Shown piece by piece: positions 37,315-49,874 of a stretch of 64,000 nucleotides of DNA; position 1 is the first letter of the stretch; every line of letters begins with the position of its first letter. This stretch comes from Apis mellifera (taxonomy: Eukaryota; Arthropoda; Insecta; Hymenoptera; Apidae). The translations under genes were made by a program, and so were the position numbers. The stretch lies in the NCBI RefSeq assembly GCF_003254395.2, contig NC_037641.1, forward strand, positions 481,001 to 545,000, written 5' to 3'. The notes beneath the pieces were generated by a model. That model saw nothing but the letters and a program-made list of their open reading frames with translations. It was not told where the DNA came from and searched no databases.

Positions 37315-37640
37315 ATCATGACCGAATTTCAGGAACGAAATGGTGTCTCGTGTCGTTCATGCGAAAGGTGTATCCTTGGCTATCGGGGCGGCGCCGGAAA
37401 TTCTCTCGAAAAATGTTTTTTAAACAGGTTTGACCAGTGGTCAAGGCGCATGTGTGTATGCATGTTACCAATTCGAGCAAATGTGAGCGGGAGCGCACGT
37501 CGTTGAATCCGGGACGATGATATAACATACTTGTATCAACCCGAGAAAATCGTGCGCGTATACATTCAACAATTGCAATAGCACGCGTGCCCGACCATCT
37601 GGTGAGTCATTTGCACAAGCCATATCGATAAAATCGAGAT
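37315..37640 (+). other. GC-richer island with a strong plus-strand donor, possible 5' exon
   Basis: A sharply GC-richer block (GGCTATCGGGGCGGCGCCGG; GCGGGAGCGCACGTCG) contains overlapping open frames on both strands, 62 codons plus (ATG at 37318) and 70 codons minus. Neither resembles a protein family. At its right side CATCTG|GTGAGTCA (GT at 37602) is a near-consensus donor on the plus strand. This suggests a first exon, perhaps non-coding, of a plus-strand transcript with its promoter inside the block. This is inference. Confidence 0.3.
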
Positions 37641-40600
37641 ATAGAGAGTTTCGTTTATATAAAAATAAAATAAAGATTCGTTAAGATTTTATTATATTGT
37701 AATTATTATATTTTTAATGTCATGGTATTTTTAAATGATAAAAATAGATTATTATGTTATATTTATTGTTGGAATGAGAAGTTATACTGATAGTTTGATT
37801 TTATAGTTAAATAAAAATAATTCAGAAATGTTTTAAAGTTCTTTTAAAAAAAAAATTTGAAAATGGTAAATTTGAAAGGTAAATAATTATATTGAATAAA
37901 TATAATAGAAATTAAGAACATTAGAGAATTACAGAATTTTCAGATTTTTTAATTAGAATACGAATTGCTTAATAATCTTTTAATCTATATTTGATTCTTT
38001 AAATTTAATTTTATAATTTTTTGAAACGAAATTTAAATTTGATTTTTTAAATTTAAATTGAAAACTGAAATATGATTATTATAATAATTTTTTTTATTAA
38101 ACCTTATGTGAAGATTCTGTGAGAAAATTTGAGGCAAACAAAATTAAAAATAAGTTTTAGAAAATCTGTAATATTTTAAAATAATTTTATAAACCAATAT
38201 ATTTAAATAATTCTGTAATTTTAAATATTTGGAATCTTTTCTTTCTTAAAAATGAAACATGAATTCTCGTAAATAATCCTTTCAAACATATAAAATACAA
38301 AAAATAATTCAAACAATTTAATTTTATACAATTATATCATTATTTTAATTTATTGTTAATCTAATGTAATCTAAATATTTAAAAATATTTTTAAAATATT
38401 TATATAAGTATATGAACAAATTTACAAATATTATTTTTCTTATTCTTTAAAATTTGAGAAAAATTTCAAAATATCTAATTTTTTTTCGAACGCAAAATCT
38501 TTTACAAAAGTTTCTTTAAAATACAATAACTATTCAAAACTTGAATTAAATCATTTAAGTTTTCTTGAATAATTAGAAAAATTAATTTACTAAATGATGT
38601 ATAACAAAAATTTTGCAAAATTATTCAATTAGTCGAAATCGTGAAAAAAATATCGTTTTTTACAATTTTTTTATCCATAATAAAAAGATAAATAATACAT
38701 TTTATAAATTTATTTTATCAATTATGTACATACTAAAAATTTCATTGAAATCGATTGACACATGAACAACATAGAAATTAAAATAAAAATATCTATAAAA
38801 TCTATAAATTTTAATTAATAAAAGTTGATCGACTTCTGCCAAGAATTGTAATCTGAATCTCACAAATGCCATCATATCAGTTACTTCAACATAAATCAAC
38901 CCATTCAAAATAAAATACCGCTTATATATTCAATTATTCAACGAAAATATTTTCGAGGAAGACGAATATCATGACAGTATGATACACGACATTTATTTGA
39001 ACGTAAGGTTCAAATTAATGTTGAACGAATTTGTATACCCATTCAACAAGATGAAACAGAGATATGAAGAAAAAGAATGATTCATTTGATTTAAATTTCG
39101 TGATAATATAATATATATTTTATTGTATGTTATTACAAAAGACAGAGATATACTTACTATTTTAACATTAACATAAGATAAGAAACAAAGATATATAATA
39201 TTTCATTTTAATACATTCGGTTGGTTGATATAATATATATAAAGAGATATGTTATTTTATCGATTATATAATAATTTTTTGTATAAGTCTGAGAAAATTA
39301 TATTGAAAAAATATTAATGGAATTTTTCTATTTTATTTTCTATTTTATTTTATATATTTCTTTATTAAAATAAATAAAAAATAGAAGAATTTAAAATAGA
39401 TGAATAAAAGTTAATCTTTTTCAAAATCATAATTATTATAGTCCATATATTAGATACGATAAATTAAAAATTTTGAGAAATTTATTATTTGAAAAAAATA
39501 TTTTTATATTAACGTGTTTATTATTAACGATTATTTATTGAATTATTTAATAAGTGTTTTGTAAAGAATATTTCTAACAAAAGATTTCAATTTATATCTT
39601 GTATCAAAAAATTTTCTAATATATTTCTAATATATTCTATATAATTTGCTATACATATATTTATTTTTCTAATATAGAATTTAAGTTTTTATATAAATTA
39701 ATATACATGAATAAAACTGAAAATTTCAAAATGAAATAATTAAGAAACAATTTACAGAATATATAGAAATAAAGAAGAATAAAGAAATATAGAAGAGAAA
39801 TAGAGAAAATTGTTTAAAACAAAATAGCAAACTAATGACCTTTCAATTTATATTGTTAAAAATTTTAATTCATACTATTAGAAAAATCAATGTATAATTC
39901 AAACTAGTAAATTCTACTTTATATTTACTATTATATTTATTCTTTATTCTTTAAATTTTTAATATGGATATTTACAAATAACAATCTAATATATGATAAA
40001 TATAAATAAAATAATATTGGTATTAATTTTATAAATATTACTTTATTTTTGTGATTACAATTATAATATTATTAACTTTTTTCTTAAATTATGTAAATAT
40101 CATAATTTTATTGCATTATTATTAGTAATATTTGATTAAAATGCAATTAAAAAATAGTTAAAAAATTAATCCAAATAGTATTTCATAAAATATTTCGAAA
40201 AAATAGAAAAGATTTTAATCAAAATATAAAAAAAATTTAATTTTTTGTCCCTATTATGAATTTGCAACAGTTTCAAATTAAATATGTTGAAACATAATAT
40301 AATAATAAATAATGACATAATAAGATAATAATAACAAATCAAATATAATTTCATCGTAGGAAGAATCACTATTTTTGGAATAATTATAGTGTTTCATATA
40401 ATATGTATCATATAATATATATTTTTCCTTTAAATTTTATATTTTATATATATAATTTTATTTGTATCTTCTTTATTTTAATCAAATTAAAAATCATCAA
40501 ATAAAAATGTAGTCAACTCATCATAAAATTAGTTGATTAAACACACAATTTCTATCCAAAATCAATATGCATGTATTCTAACTAATAATTTTGTGTTTTT

Positions 40601-41639
40601 AATAAAAAGGAAAAATTTTTCTTATTTTTTTACAAGAATGATATTTATATGAGATATGGTTGTAACTTTATATTAATCCATTTATATCCAATTCTTAATT
40701 TTTCTTTATTTATAACAATTATTAAATATTAAAAGTTTACACTATTAAATATTCAAATAAATAAAAACAAAATTTAAATTTTAAATTTTAAATTCATTAA
40801 TTAATATTATTATAATAATATTAATATACTATTATAAGAATTCATTAAAATTGTATTATGTTAATTATAATTTTTTTATTATATTAATTAGATTCTTAAA
40901 AAATTATAATTTATCTACCATAAAGAATGTATCATATAATAAAATATATACTCATTTAATAAAAAACCACTTTATGCACTTTATCTTAAATTATAAAATA
41001 TTTATTCTTAATAAAAATTCGAAGTCGATATATTTGTGATATTGAGATATATATATTTTTTGTATATTTTAAATTTCTTTTTATTCTATAATGTATAAAG
41101 TTAAAGTAGCATTTCTCTCATATATTTTATTTTTTTTCTACATTTTTTTCTTTATATATTTCTCTTCTCTTATAAAGTAAATACATAATAATACATAATA
41201 ATTGTACTAATAATGGAAATGGAGTTTTATTCATATATATGTGTGTCCTTCATATCATTTAATAATTATTTTTAATTACATACATTAAATGATAACGAAA
41301 AATATAATGCATATTTTTTTCTTATTAACAAAAATTGTTTCGACCTATATACCAAAAAAGTCTCCTTGTTTGAAGATATCGTTATAAAAAAAATTAAATA
41401 TACAAATTTTATAAAAACCATTATTAATGAATACTTTATTTTTTATAGCTAAAAATTAAATTTACGAACATACCGAATCATGATCGAAGGAAATGTCAGA
41501 ATGGATCAAAATTTCACAATTTTATCAAAATATATAATATTTTAAGTAGAATAAATCTTATCGATGATTGAATGATTTACTTTGAATAACTAATGATATA
41601 TCATTTTTATTTTTCATCAAGATATATGACACACATTAC
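37641..41639. other. A+T-rich spacer
   Basis: No gene or distinctive repeat is seen in about 4 kb. If 37315-37640 is a first exon, this would be intron. Confidence 0.55.
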
Positions 41640-42000
41640 GAAATTTTAACTTATTATAGCGACTAAAATTCGATCGCGTGCGATTCAAATTCGCTTATAC
41701 GAGAATAAAAAAAAGAAATTTCATTACCGATACATTCGTGCAGAGGAGAGAAAGGGTGGAACCTTGGCATTCTCCACGATTCTGACCCGAATCGTGACTT
41801 CGGCCTTCTTCGATTTTATACGTTCACGATTCCTATTTCTTTTTCTTTCCTTTCTTTGTCTTTTTTCTTTTTGTTTTTCTGTGTGGTGAAAGCCCATGCG
41901 AATCGAAGTTTGAGATTCAACAAACTGCAATCAATGGGCGCGGACCAGCTGGACCTTGACACCACTTTCGGTAAATTTCGTGAAAGTATACGCCGGTCAT
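41640..42000 (+). other. Island with exon-like signals on both strands
   Basis: Plus strand: a 50-bp pyrimidine tract (about 41828-41880) leads to GTGGTGAAAG|CCC (exon from 41893). An ATG at 41934 then gives MGADQLDLDTTF and a donor TTTCG|GTAAAT at 41971. Minus strand: an acceptor TTGATTGCAG (exon from 41924) and a donor TATCG|GTAATG (41728) frame an open 197-nt exon rich in K/R (...KRQRKERKRNRNRER...), but that text is just the complement of the pyrimidine tract. The plus reading is simpler. No protein family is recognised. Confidence 0.35.
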
Positions 42001-43359
42001 CTATTTATATATTGTTTCATCTATTTTCGAATAATTTAAAGATAAATTATTTGATGTTTTTATGTATGTATTAATTCTAAAAGATTTAAGAAATCTTTCA
42101 GAACTAATTTTTCGAATGTGAAAATTAATAAAAAAATAGTAAATTTATCTTTTTTTTTTAAAGAAGTCAATTTTTCTTTAAAATTTATCTTTTTAAAATT
42201 GTTTCTAACTGATTAGAAATTAGAAATTTTTTAATTTATTTAATAATCTATAATAAGTTCTGAAATATTAAATTTTTATTGTGAAACATTTAAACTTTTA
42301 ATATGAAAAACTTTTATATAAAAAAAGATTGTGTGTAAGATCGTTCATCCAGACTGATAAATGATGACATGAATGTGTTGACAAATTAGTTAAACTATGT
42401 CATTGCAGAAGTCCATCTGATATAATCTGGTGAAAGTTGAATTTATGAAAAAAATATTATCCCTGATTTTGGCACATATGTTTCATTTTTCTCGATTTTT
42501 GTATTCATTTTTGGATAAGGACAGTACATGACTGACCATTATTCAATGTCACTTCTTATGTGAAATAATAATTTCTGAAAGAACGAAATTGAGTTGATGG
42601 GTTGATAAATGTTTCCATTTTATATGAAATATCAAATATTTAATCCAAATAATTTAATAACAAATCATGTATTGCATTTTAAAAAACATGTATAAAAAAA
42701 TTTTCATTACAAAAAACAAAAAATAACGTAAGCAATATTGTTTTATTCTTTCTTCTATCAATAATTTCTATCAATATTTGGATATTTAAATAGTTTTACT
42801 CAAACAATATGTATAACTTAATATATTTTATTAATGATTATTTTTTCTATCAAAAGATTATTAAATCTAACTTATTAATTCAATCATTGAAAATTGTTAG
42901 TAATATATATTTAGAATTTTGTCAACAGAAAATTATTAAAATAAAATTGAATAATTATTTTATTTCTTATTTAAAATTTATATCTCAATAATCTATAAAT
43001 CTATATCTCAACATAATATTTGGAATAATTATTTTTCAAAATGAAAACATAATTATTATTATTTATTAATAAGTTATAAAATTTCTTTATATTTAAATAT
43101 ATTAATAAATTTTTCTAAATCATAATATTTTAATCATATAAAATAATATTATGTGATTATTGAATATCCAAAATAATATTTTATATATAATTTATAATTA
43201 TTTATAATTATAATTAATATATTTATATTATAATTTATAATTTTATTATTAAATAATGATATTATATATCTTAAAATTTATAATTATAATTTACAATTTC
43301 AAATTTTTATTTTTTATCATAGTACATTAAATCTTTAACAATATATTGATATTTTTCAA
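42001..43359. other. A+T-rich spacer
   Basis: No gene is seen. Confidence 0.55.
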
Positions 43360-43740
43360 TTTTGTTATAGCACTTAAGAAATCGAAGATCGATCCAACAT
43401 CGAAGATTATTCGATCCATTCAATCTCTTAGACAAAGAGTATAATAATTCACGCATCGATCGATAATGAAGAAAGAAAAAATTACGATTGGGAATTTGCA
43501 TAAATTTTATTGTGATTACGTAAAAATGCACATAATGCGAAAACGAACATTTGCACGTGTGAATAAGTTTATGAACGTTTAATTCGAGCGAATGTGAAAG
43601 ATATGTCGGCAGGAAGCAGTGAAGAAAAAGGGAAAGGATTCTTTGGCCAACGTGGATTCTTAGTCGATCGAACGATGTAAAAAAGGAAAGGCATCTGCTC
43701 GATTAGACTCGGTTAAACTTGGTTTTACACTACATACTCT
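43360..43740. promoter_or_regulatory. GC-richer island
   Basis: It contains repeated ATCGAT cores, GCACGTGTG and GTCGGCAGGAAGCAG. A minus-strand frame with an internal ATG near 43501 (MQIPNRNFFFLHYRSMRELL onward) spans its left half and runs on into A+T-rich DNA to 43307. It has some natural-looking text but no splice support. Candidate conserved element or small exon. Confidence 0.28.
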
Positions 43741-44548
43741 ATACTAATTATCTATCTATCTGCACTTACGATCAATTCGGCATAATAAACGATAAACTAA
43801 TATTCAGATTCAAGGAAATTAATTGTGTAATATTTATAAGGAATGTTCGTTCTTCATTGATTTTAAAATACTTTCTTCGGATATTTAATATTTTGTTATA
43901 ATATTCATCCTGGTTTTTGTAAAGATAAAAAGTTTGATTTATTAATGTTCATTTGATTTATTATTGATTTATTAATATCGACTTGGAAGAAAAATATTTC
44001 ACATTTATACTTTATTGAAGATCAAAGATTGCATTATACAATAGATATAATATACAAGAGAAATTGGATATTTTTAATATTGATGGTATTATTCATGAAA
44101 TTATTGATTTTATATTGCATTTATATTTTCTTACAAAATATGATTTTATAATATGATACATAAATAACTTATTTATAGTTTAAAGATTATTTTTAAAATT
44201 GTTTAATAATTTTAGAGATTTATAATTTTATAGTGAAATTTCAAAAATATATAGACGTACGTATTATATAATGTGATTAAAAAATTCAAAATTCAATACT
44301 TTAATTTTTTTAGTAAAAATTCAGGATTAATTTAAATAAGACTATATATATTTTTAGCATTTTAAAAATTAAGAAAACAAAATCCAGACTTTCTCAGATC
44401 TGATTTTTTCAAATCTGACTTAAAATATTTATCGAATTTTCTTAACTGAATTTCCAAACTCTTATCGTTTTAATATTCTTTAAAAAAATTTATGAAGATA
44501 ACTTAATCATCACCTGCAATAATTAATATGTATCACATATAAGAGTCA

Positions 44549-44605
<57 letters not shown>

Positions 44606-47234
44606 TATTGAAGATGCTTAATTCAAGTATGAAAATAACATGGAATAATCTATGGTAAATGTTTCATTTAATAAGTTTTTAAAATTTTTTTTTATTTCAA
44701 ACTAAATTATAACTCTTAAAATTCATAAAAAGATAGATATTCGAAAGTTTTTTATAGTTTTAATCTAATTTCTGTTTTCTTTAATTTTTTTGAATATCAC
44801 AATATTGTACTGATAAATATTTTAATCACTTGTTATAAATACTATTCATAGATAATACTGCTATTAATTCAAAATACTTTTCAAAGTATTTTTTACCAGT
44901 TAACCACTGTTTAACATGAACATTTTTAATTGAGAATTGTATTTTTCTGGATTAAATTATTACTGTGATCAATAATGAACAAAAAAGATTCTTTTCATTG
45001 ATTTAAAAAAATTTTTATGTGTAAGCAATGTTAAAATTTTAAGAATGAACTTTTCAAGAAAAAATTTTATTTATAAAAAAAAAAAGAAATTCAATAAAAA
45101 GATTTTCACAAAGATGTATGATATTCTAAAAAATGTATGTACATAATTTCAATAATAGCGATATAAAGATATTAAAATAATAATTTTAGTAATTAAAAAA
45201 AGAAATATAAAAATCACATCAAAAAAATAACTTATATGACTTAAAAATATTGAAAATAATGTTAAAATTCAAAGAAAAAATATTGATAATAAAAAGAAAG
45301 AATAAAATAAAACAATAAATAAAAATGTATTCTAAAATTAATTAGAATTTATAAAATATAATTAACTTTCAAATTTCATAAATAAAATTCTATATATTGT
45401 GTAAGAATCTCTGATAAAATTAAATTATATATACAGTCATAAAAATCTTTATTTAAAAGAGTTCAACTAGTAAATTATATTATCAAAAAATTATATTATA
45501 ATTCTATTTTATATAAAATATTACGAACATATAAACAATAATGAATTATATATTTTTCTATTAACAGAATATTATTTCGAGAATAAAATTATTTTCTAAA
45601 AAATTAATATCATTTTTTTTAAATTAACTTAAGGTACAAAATAAAGAAAGAGCAAAGTTTTAAATATTTAAAATTTAATACTTTATTAATATGTTATAAA
45701 AAATTTTTGTATACAAAACACAAAAAAATAATAAAAATTTGATTTCATACACAAAGATATTTTCTGTAAAAAAATAAATTGCTTTATGCATAATTTATTA
45801 TGATATACACACAAATTTTTATTAGATTTTTCAAAATAAATAAATTTTATAAAATAATGTATGAAAATTTTTGTAATTGATTATAAATTATAGCCAATAT
45901 GAAATTAAATTAAATTATACTTATTAATAGAAAATATCTTTTAAGAAAAAAATTAATTTAAAGTCTATAATTATATAAAAAAAAATTTTTTTAAATATTG
46001 TTTATCATTTTACTTAGAAAATATCTTCATATACTTATCTAAATCATTCTAAGTAATTTTTTCAATAAAATCACCAAAGAACTGAAATGAATTTTCATAA
46101 ATTTGGATACTGACAATTGATTATTCGTCGTTTTTTTTTCCAATTTGATATATTTTATTTGATTGATTTATGTGTCAGATGATTGATTCTAATTATTTTT
46201 TTAAAGAAGATTCTAATTCCAGATTTATAATTTTTAGCAATTTTTAATTAAGAAAATTAAGCTTATATTTTTATTTTATTTAATTTCTTCATGAATATAA
46301 TGAATATAATTTAATGAAATAAATTTATTTCAATAGTAATTTTGTTATTAATAATATTTATTTATTATTAAAATTTATAGCTGATGATAATTAATTACAA
46401 GAATAATAGATAATTACAAGAATATAGATAATTTTCTAGTTTATGAAAAAATATATTTTAAATTTAAATAAAATAAAAAAAAATATTTTATACACATATA
46501 TAAATATTATTTTATTATTGTATATATTTTATTATTGTATGTATTTTGTTATTATGTATTTATATATATTTATACTTATCTAATTGCTATTATGAATATT
46601 GGTATTAATTATAGTTAAGGAAAAAATCATTTTTGTAGATGTTAAATTGATATCTTTTATTACAATTTCATTACAATTTCATAATAGAATGAAAATCTAA
46701 TAAATAAAAATTAATTAAGTTAAAATTTATTTTTAATTTTTTTTAATTTTATTTTTTTATTTTTCATATAAGATTCAAAATATTTGAATAATTGTAAGAA
46801 AAATTTTATGGATGTCAAAGAAATATATGTATTATATATACTAAGTCACTAAGTCAATAATATTATTATTATAATTAAATAAAATAAAAAAAAATATTTT
46901 TATTTTATTTAAGAAGAAGATTTTATTTAGGAAGAAACTTGGTTATGAAAATAAATAAGCGCAGAATTCCTTTTTTCCTTGCAAAAAAATATTCATAATT
47001 TGTGTTTCTTTAATTATTTATAGTTAAATTCTATTTCATTAGATTTTCAAATATTTAACGCATTATTAGTAATAAATTTTATCTTGATTCTCTGATAAAA
47101 AAAAATTATGAATTATTGAATACAAAATTAAAAAATGAACAGTTTTAAATTTGTTGATCACGTATACTTCTTTGATTATTTGATATATGAAATAATAAAA
47201 TCAAATTAAGAAAATACTTTTTCTTCTAAATTGT
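43741..47234. other. A+T-rich spacer
   Basis: No gene is seen. The main landmark is the long (TA)n tract at 44551-44603. A short direct repeat ATTTTATTTA(A/G)GAAGAA lies near 46898-46935. Confidence 0.55.
44551..44603. repeat. (TA)n microsatellite, about 53 bp
   Basis: Pure alternating T/A tract followed by TCTTATTGAAG. Confidence 0.93.
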
Positions 47235-47860
47235 TCAAATACTTTGAATCATCGTGAAAGAGAAGCCATTCATACGAGGCGCGATATTAATTCACAATCG
47301 CATGATCTCTGGTTTCTTAATTTCAACGTTACTTTATTTAATTTAGTTTTTAATAAATAAATAATTTAAAGTATTTGCACAAAATTCTTATTGATTTCAA
47401 GTTTAGATTAAAAGTACTTGTTTACTTAACATTCACAAAATTGACTTCTCTCTGGCTTTGAAATCACTATACGCCAATGCTGTCACGGCGCGGCAAATCG
47501 ACTTTCTCTTATAAGTCACATGATGCTAGAAGTCACATGATGCTAAGTCACATGCGTTCCTGCGCAATCTTGCATCGTAGATGCAAGCGTTGTGTGAGAG
47601 ATCCCGCTTCTATGAAAGAATCGTGTTTTCTCTGACACTCGTCTATACAGGTGCAACGCGAACACATAGACCAGACCGTTGAAAGAGATGAGAGGTCGTA
47701 GACACGCGGCGGATCGATCTAGTTTGCTGAAGCGAGCGATCTTTCTTCTCATCGGCCTCGCGCGAACATTCCCTTTCACAAAACATCGGGAAGTGGATAA
47801 TAGGGTAAACTGGGAAATACGGTTAATCAAATGAGTGAGTGTGATTGACAAGCCTCAGCT
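47235..47860 (-). promoter_or_regulatory. GC-rich island, promoter-like, with triplicated AGTCACATG
   Basis: This is one of the most GC-rich stretches of the window (CACGGCGCGGC, CACGCGGCGGATCGATC, CGGCCTCGCGCG). AGTCACATG occurs three times at 47514, 47531 and 47546, the first two within AGTCACATGATGCTA; the CACATG core is an E-box-like bHLH site. A 102-codon minus-strand frame (47851-47543) has no ATG at its 5' end, mixed Arg/Ser-rich text and no matching splice pair, so I treat it as a by-product of GC content. Best reading: a promoter or enhancer, possibly with a 5' exon. Confidence 0.4.
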
Positions 47861-49652
47861 CGTGAATTTTTTAATGTATTACTCTTCTCATTATTCAAAT
47901 GAAAGCTTAATCTAATATGAGTTTCGAATAATCAATTAATTTTAAAAAAAAATATTAGAAATGATAATTATAATATTATATGAAAATCAGTTACACTACT
48001 CATCGAATAATTAAAATAAATATTCGATTGGAAAAAATATCGATTAGAAAATGATGGTATAAAAATTCGTCATAAATGGCAAAAACAGATATTTATGTCT
48101 ATGTGATATATTTTTTACAATTTTTTTTCGGTATAATTATTTTTAGATATAAATAAAAATAAAAAAAAAATTGGATCTCAATTCCGATAATATTATATAT
48201 TGAAATGAAACAAATATGTTATTTATATTCATTTTTACTTATGATCAGGCTTCGATATCATTTTTCTGGCCAATATCAAATTTTTTGATATTCGTTTCAA
48301 TTATTAAAAGATCAAATACTATAATTTCAATAATTATTATTTCTTAATTAATTAATAATATGGATTAAATTAGATTAAATTAAGTTATTCCTTAAAAGGC
48401 AATTTAATAGAATTAACATTTAAAAGACATTTACATTTAAACATTTAAACATTTATAATCCATTTTTGTTTAAATATTTATTAAGATGAAAAAATAATTG
48501 ATCTTATTCTTTTATTTTTAAAGATTATAAAAGATATTCTTATATACTTTATTAATTGAATAGGATATCGTTTTTAAAATAAATAATTTTTCGAAAGTAT
48601 TTACGCATCAATCGCAATTAAAAAATCGTATTAGAACGAACATATTCTCTTTTTAATAAATTTATATTAAATATATAGCTTATAACTTATATATTAAATA
48701 TATAGCTTATAGATTATCTCCTTATTTTGCTTACTTTGTTTTACTCTTTTATAATATATTAATATATATATAATATATTTTAATAATATATTAATCTATA
48801 TCATGTGAAAAACTATCATATAAACATTATTGAAATCAATACTTTTGTTATATTTTGTTATATTATAATTTGTCTAGGAATTTTGTTTTCATATGAATTT
48901 TTTTAACTTTTAATGATTAAAAAAACTATTATTCTTTTTATTAGATTGAATCACTTTAAATTTTAATTTATTTGAAACTTATCTATCTGTATCTAAAATC
49001 TATTTTTAAAAAATGTTTTTTTTTCAACATAAATTCTTTCATATGATTTATGTTAGTTACTAATTAAAGAACGAAAAAACTATCATTATATAACAAATGA
49101 TACTGATATAGATAAAATAATGCTCATCATTTTGCGATGTTGACTTTTTCTATAATTGATTCGATATTAAGTTAATTCAATCGGATATATAAATTAAAAT
49201 CTTATATAAATTAATGAATAGAAAAACCTATTATATTTTTCTAATGTTTACAATGCAAATTTTTTCAATAAAATGCAAAGTTTTGATGTTTTCTGATCTT
49301 TTTAATGCAGCATTTTTAATTTTTTTATTTAAATATAAATAAATTGATTTGTAATGTTTCTTTAATTTAATAAAATTAAAATTAAAATCAATATTGATTG
49401 ATCTTATAAATAATAGCAATATTAAAGATAAAAACATTATTTAAAACATTATAAAAAATTAAAGTAAAAAAATGTAAAATATAAAGAAATAAAATTATAA
49501 ATATTTTCAAATTCTATAATTTAATTAAATCTTATACATTATGAAAATTCATAATCTCAAATCTTTATTTTTTAGAATTGCTAGAAAATAAATTAATAGT
49601 AATATGTAGTTAAAGAAATCTTTTAAATTGAGATCAAGCAAAAAATTTATAA
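47861..49652. other. A+T-rich spacer
   Basis: No gene is seen. A direct repeat of ATATTAAATATATAGCTTAT occurs at 48664 and 48691 (period 27). Confidence 0.55.
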
Positions 49653-49874
49653 TGTTGCGAAACGTTTTCTTTAGACTGGAATTGGACATGGCATGCGGAT
49701 CACTATTTCAAGAATTCTGTTCAAAAAATTAAAGAGTTGGAGAAAATGAGCGTTAAGAATGAACCGTCAGTTCTACGACAAAAATATGCAGGATTTTTTA
49801 ATTATTTTGTAATAATCTGTGTGCGTAAAGTCTTTAATAATTTGAAATTCTTCGACACTTTTAAACATTCCTAA
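49653..49874 (+). pseudogene. Coding-like segment, plus strand
   Basis: The frame is open for 73 codons between stops. The first two thirds read CCETFSLDWNWTWHADHYFK then NSVQKIKELEKMSVKNEPSV then LRQKYAG, with three tryptophans, a balanced charge pattern and a likely helix, unlike random A+T-rich translation. A plausible acceptor (TTTTCTTTAG|ACTGG) precedes the tryptophan-rich part at 49675. After LRQKYAG the text degenerates into Phe/Asn/Ile codons, suggesting the exon or homologous part ends near 49794, though no strong donor is visible (TTTT|GTAATA is weak). The family is not recognised. It is an isolated exon or a decayed fragment. Confidence 0.35.

Noticed and set aside
47543..47851. 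102-codon minus-strand frame, the longest in the window
   Set aside because: It begins with TTG, not ATG, and lies in the GC-richest island, where stops are rare. No splice sites fit its ends.
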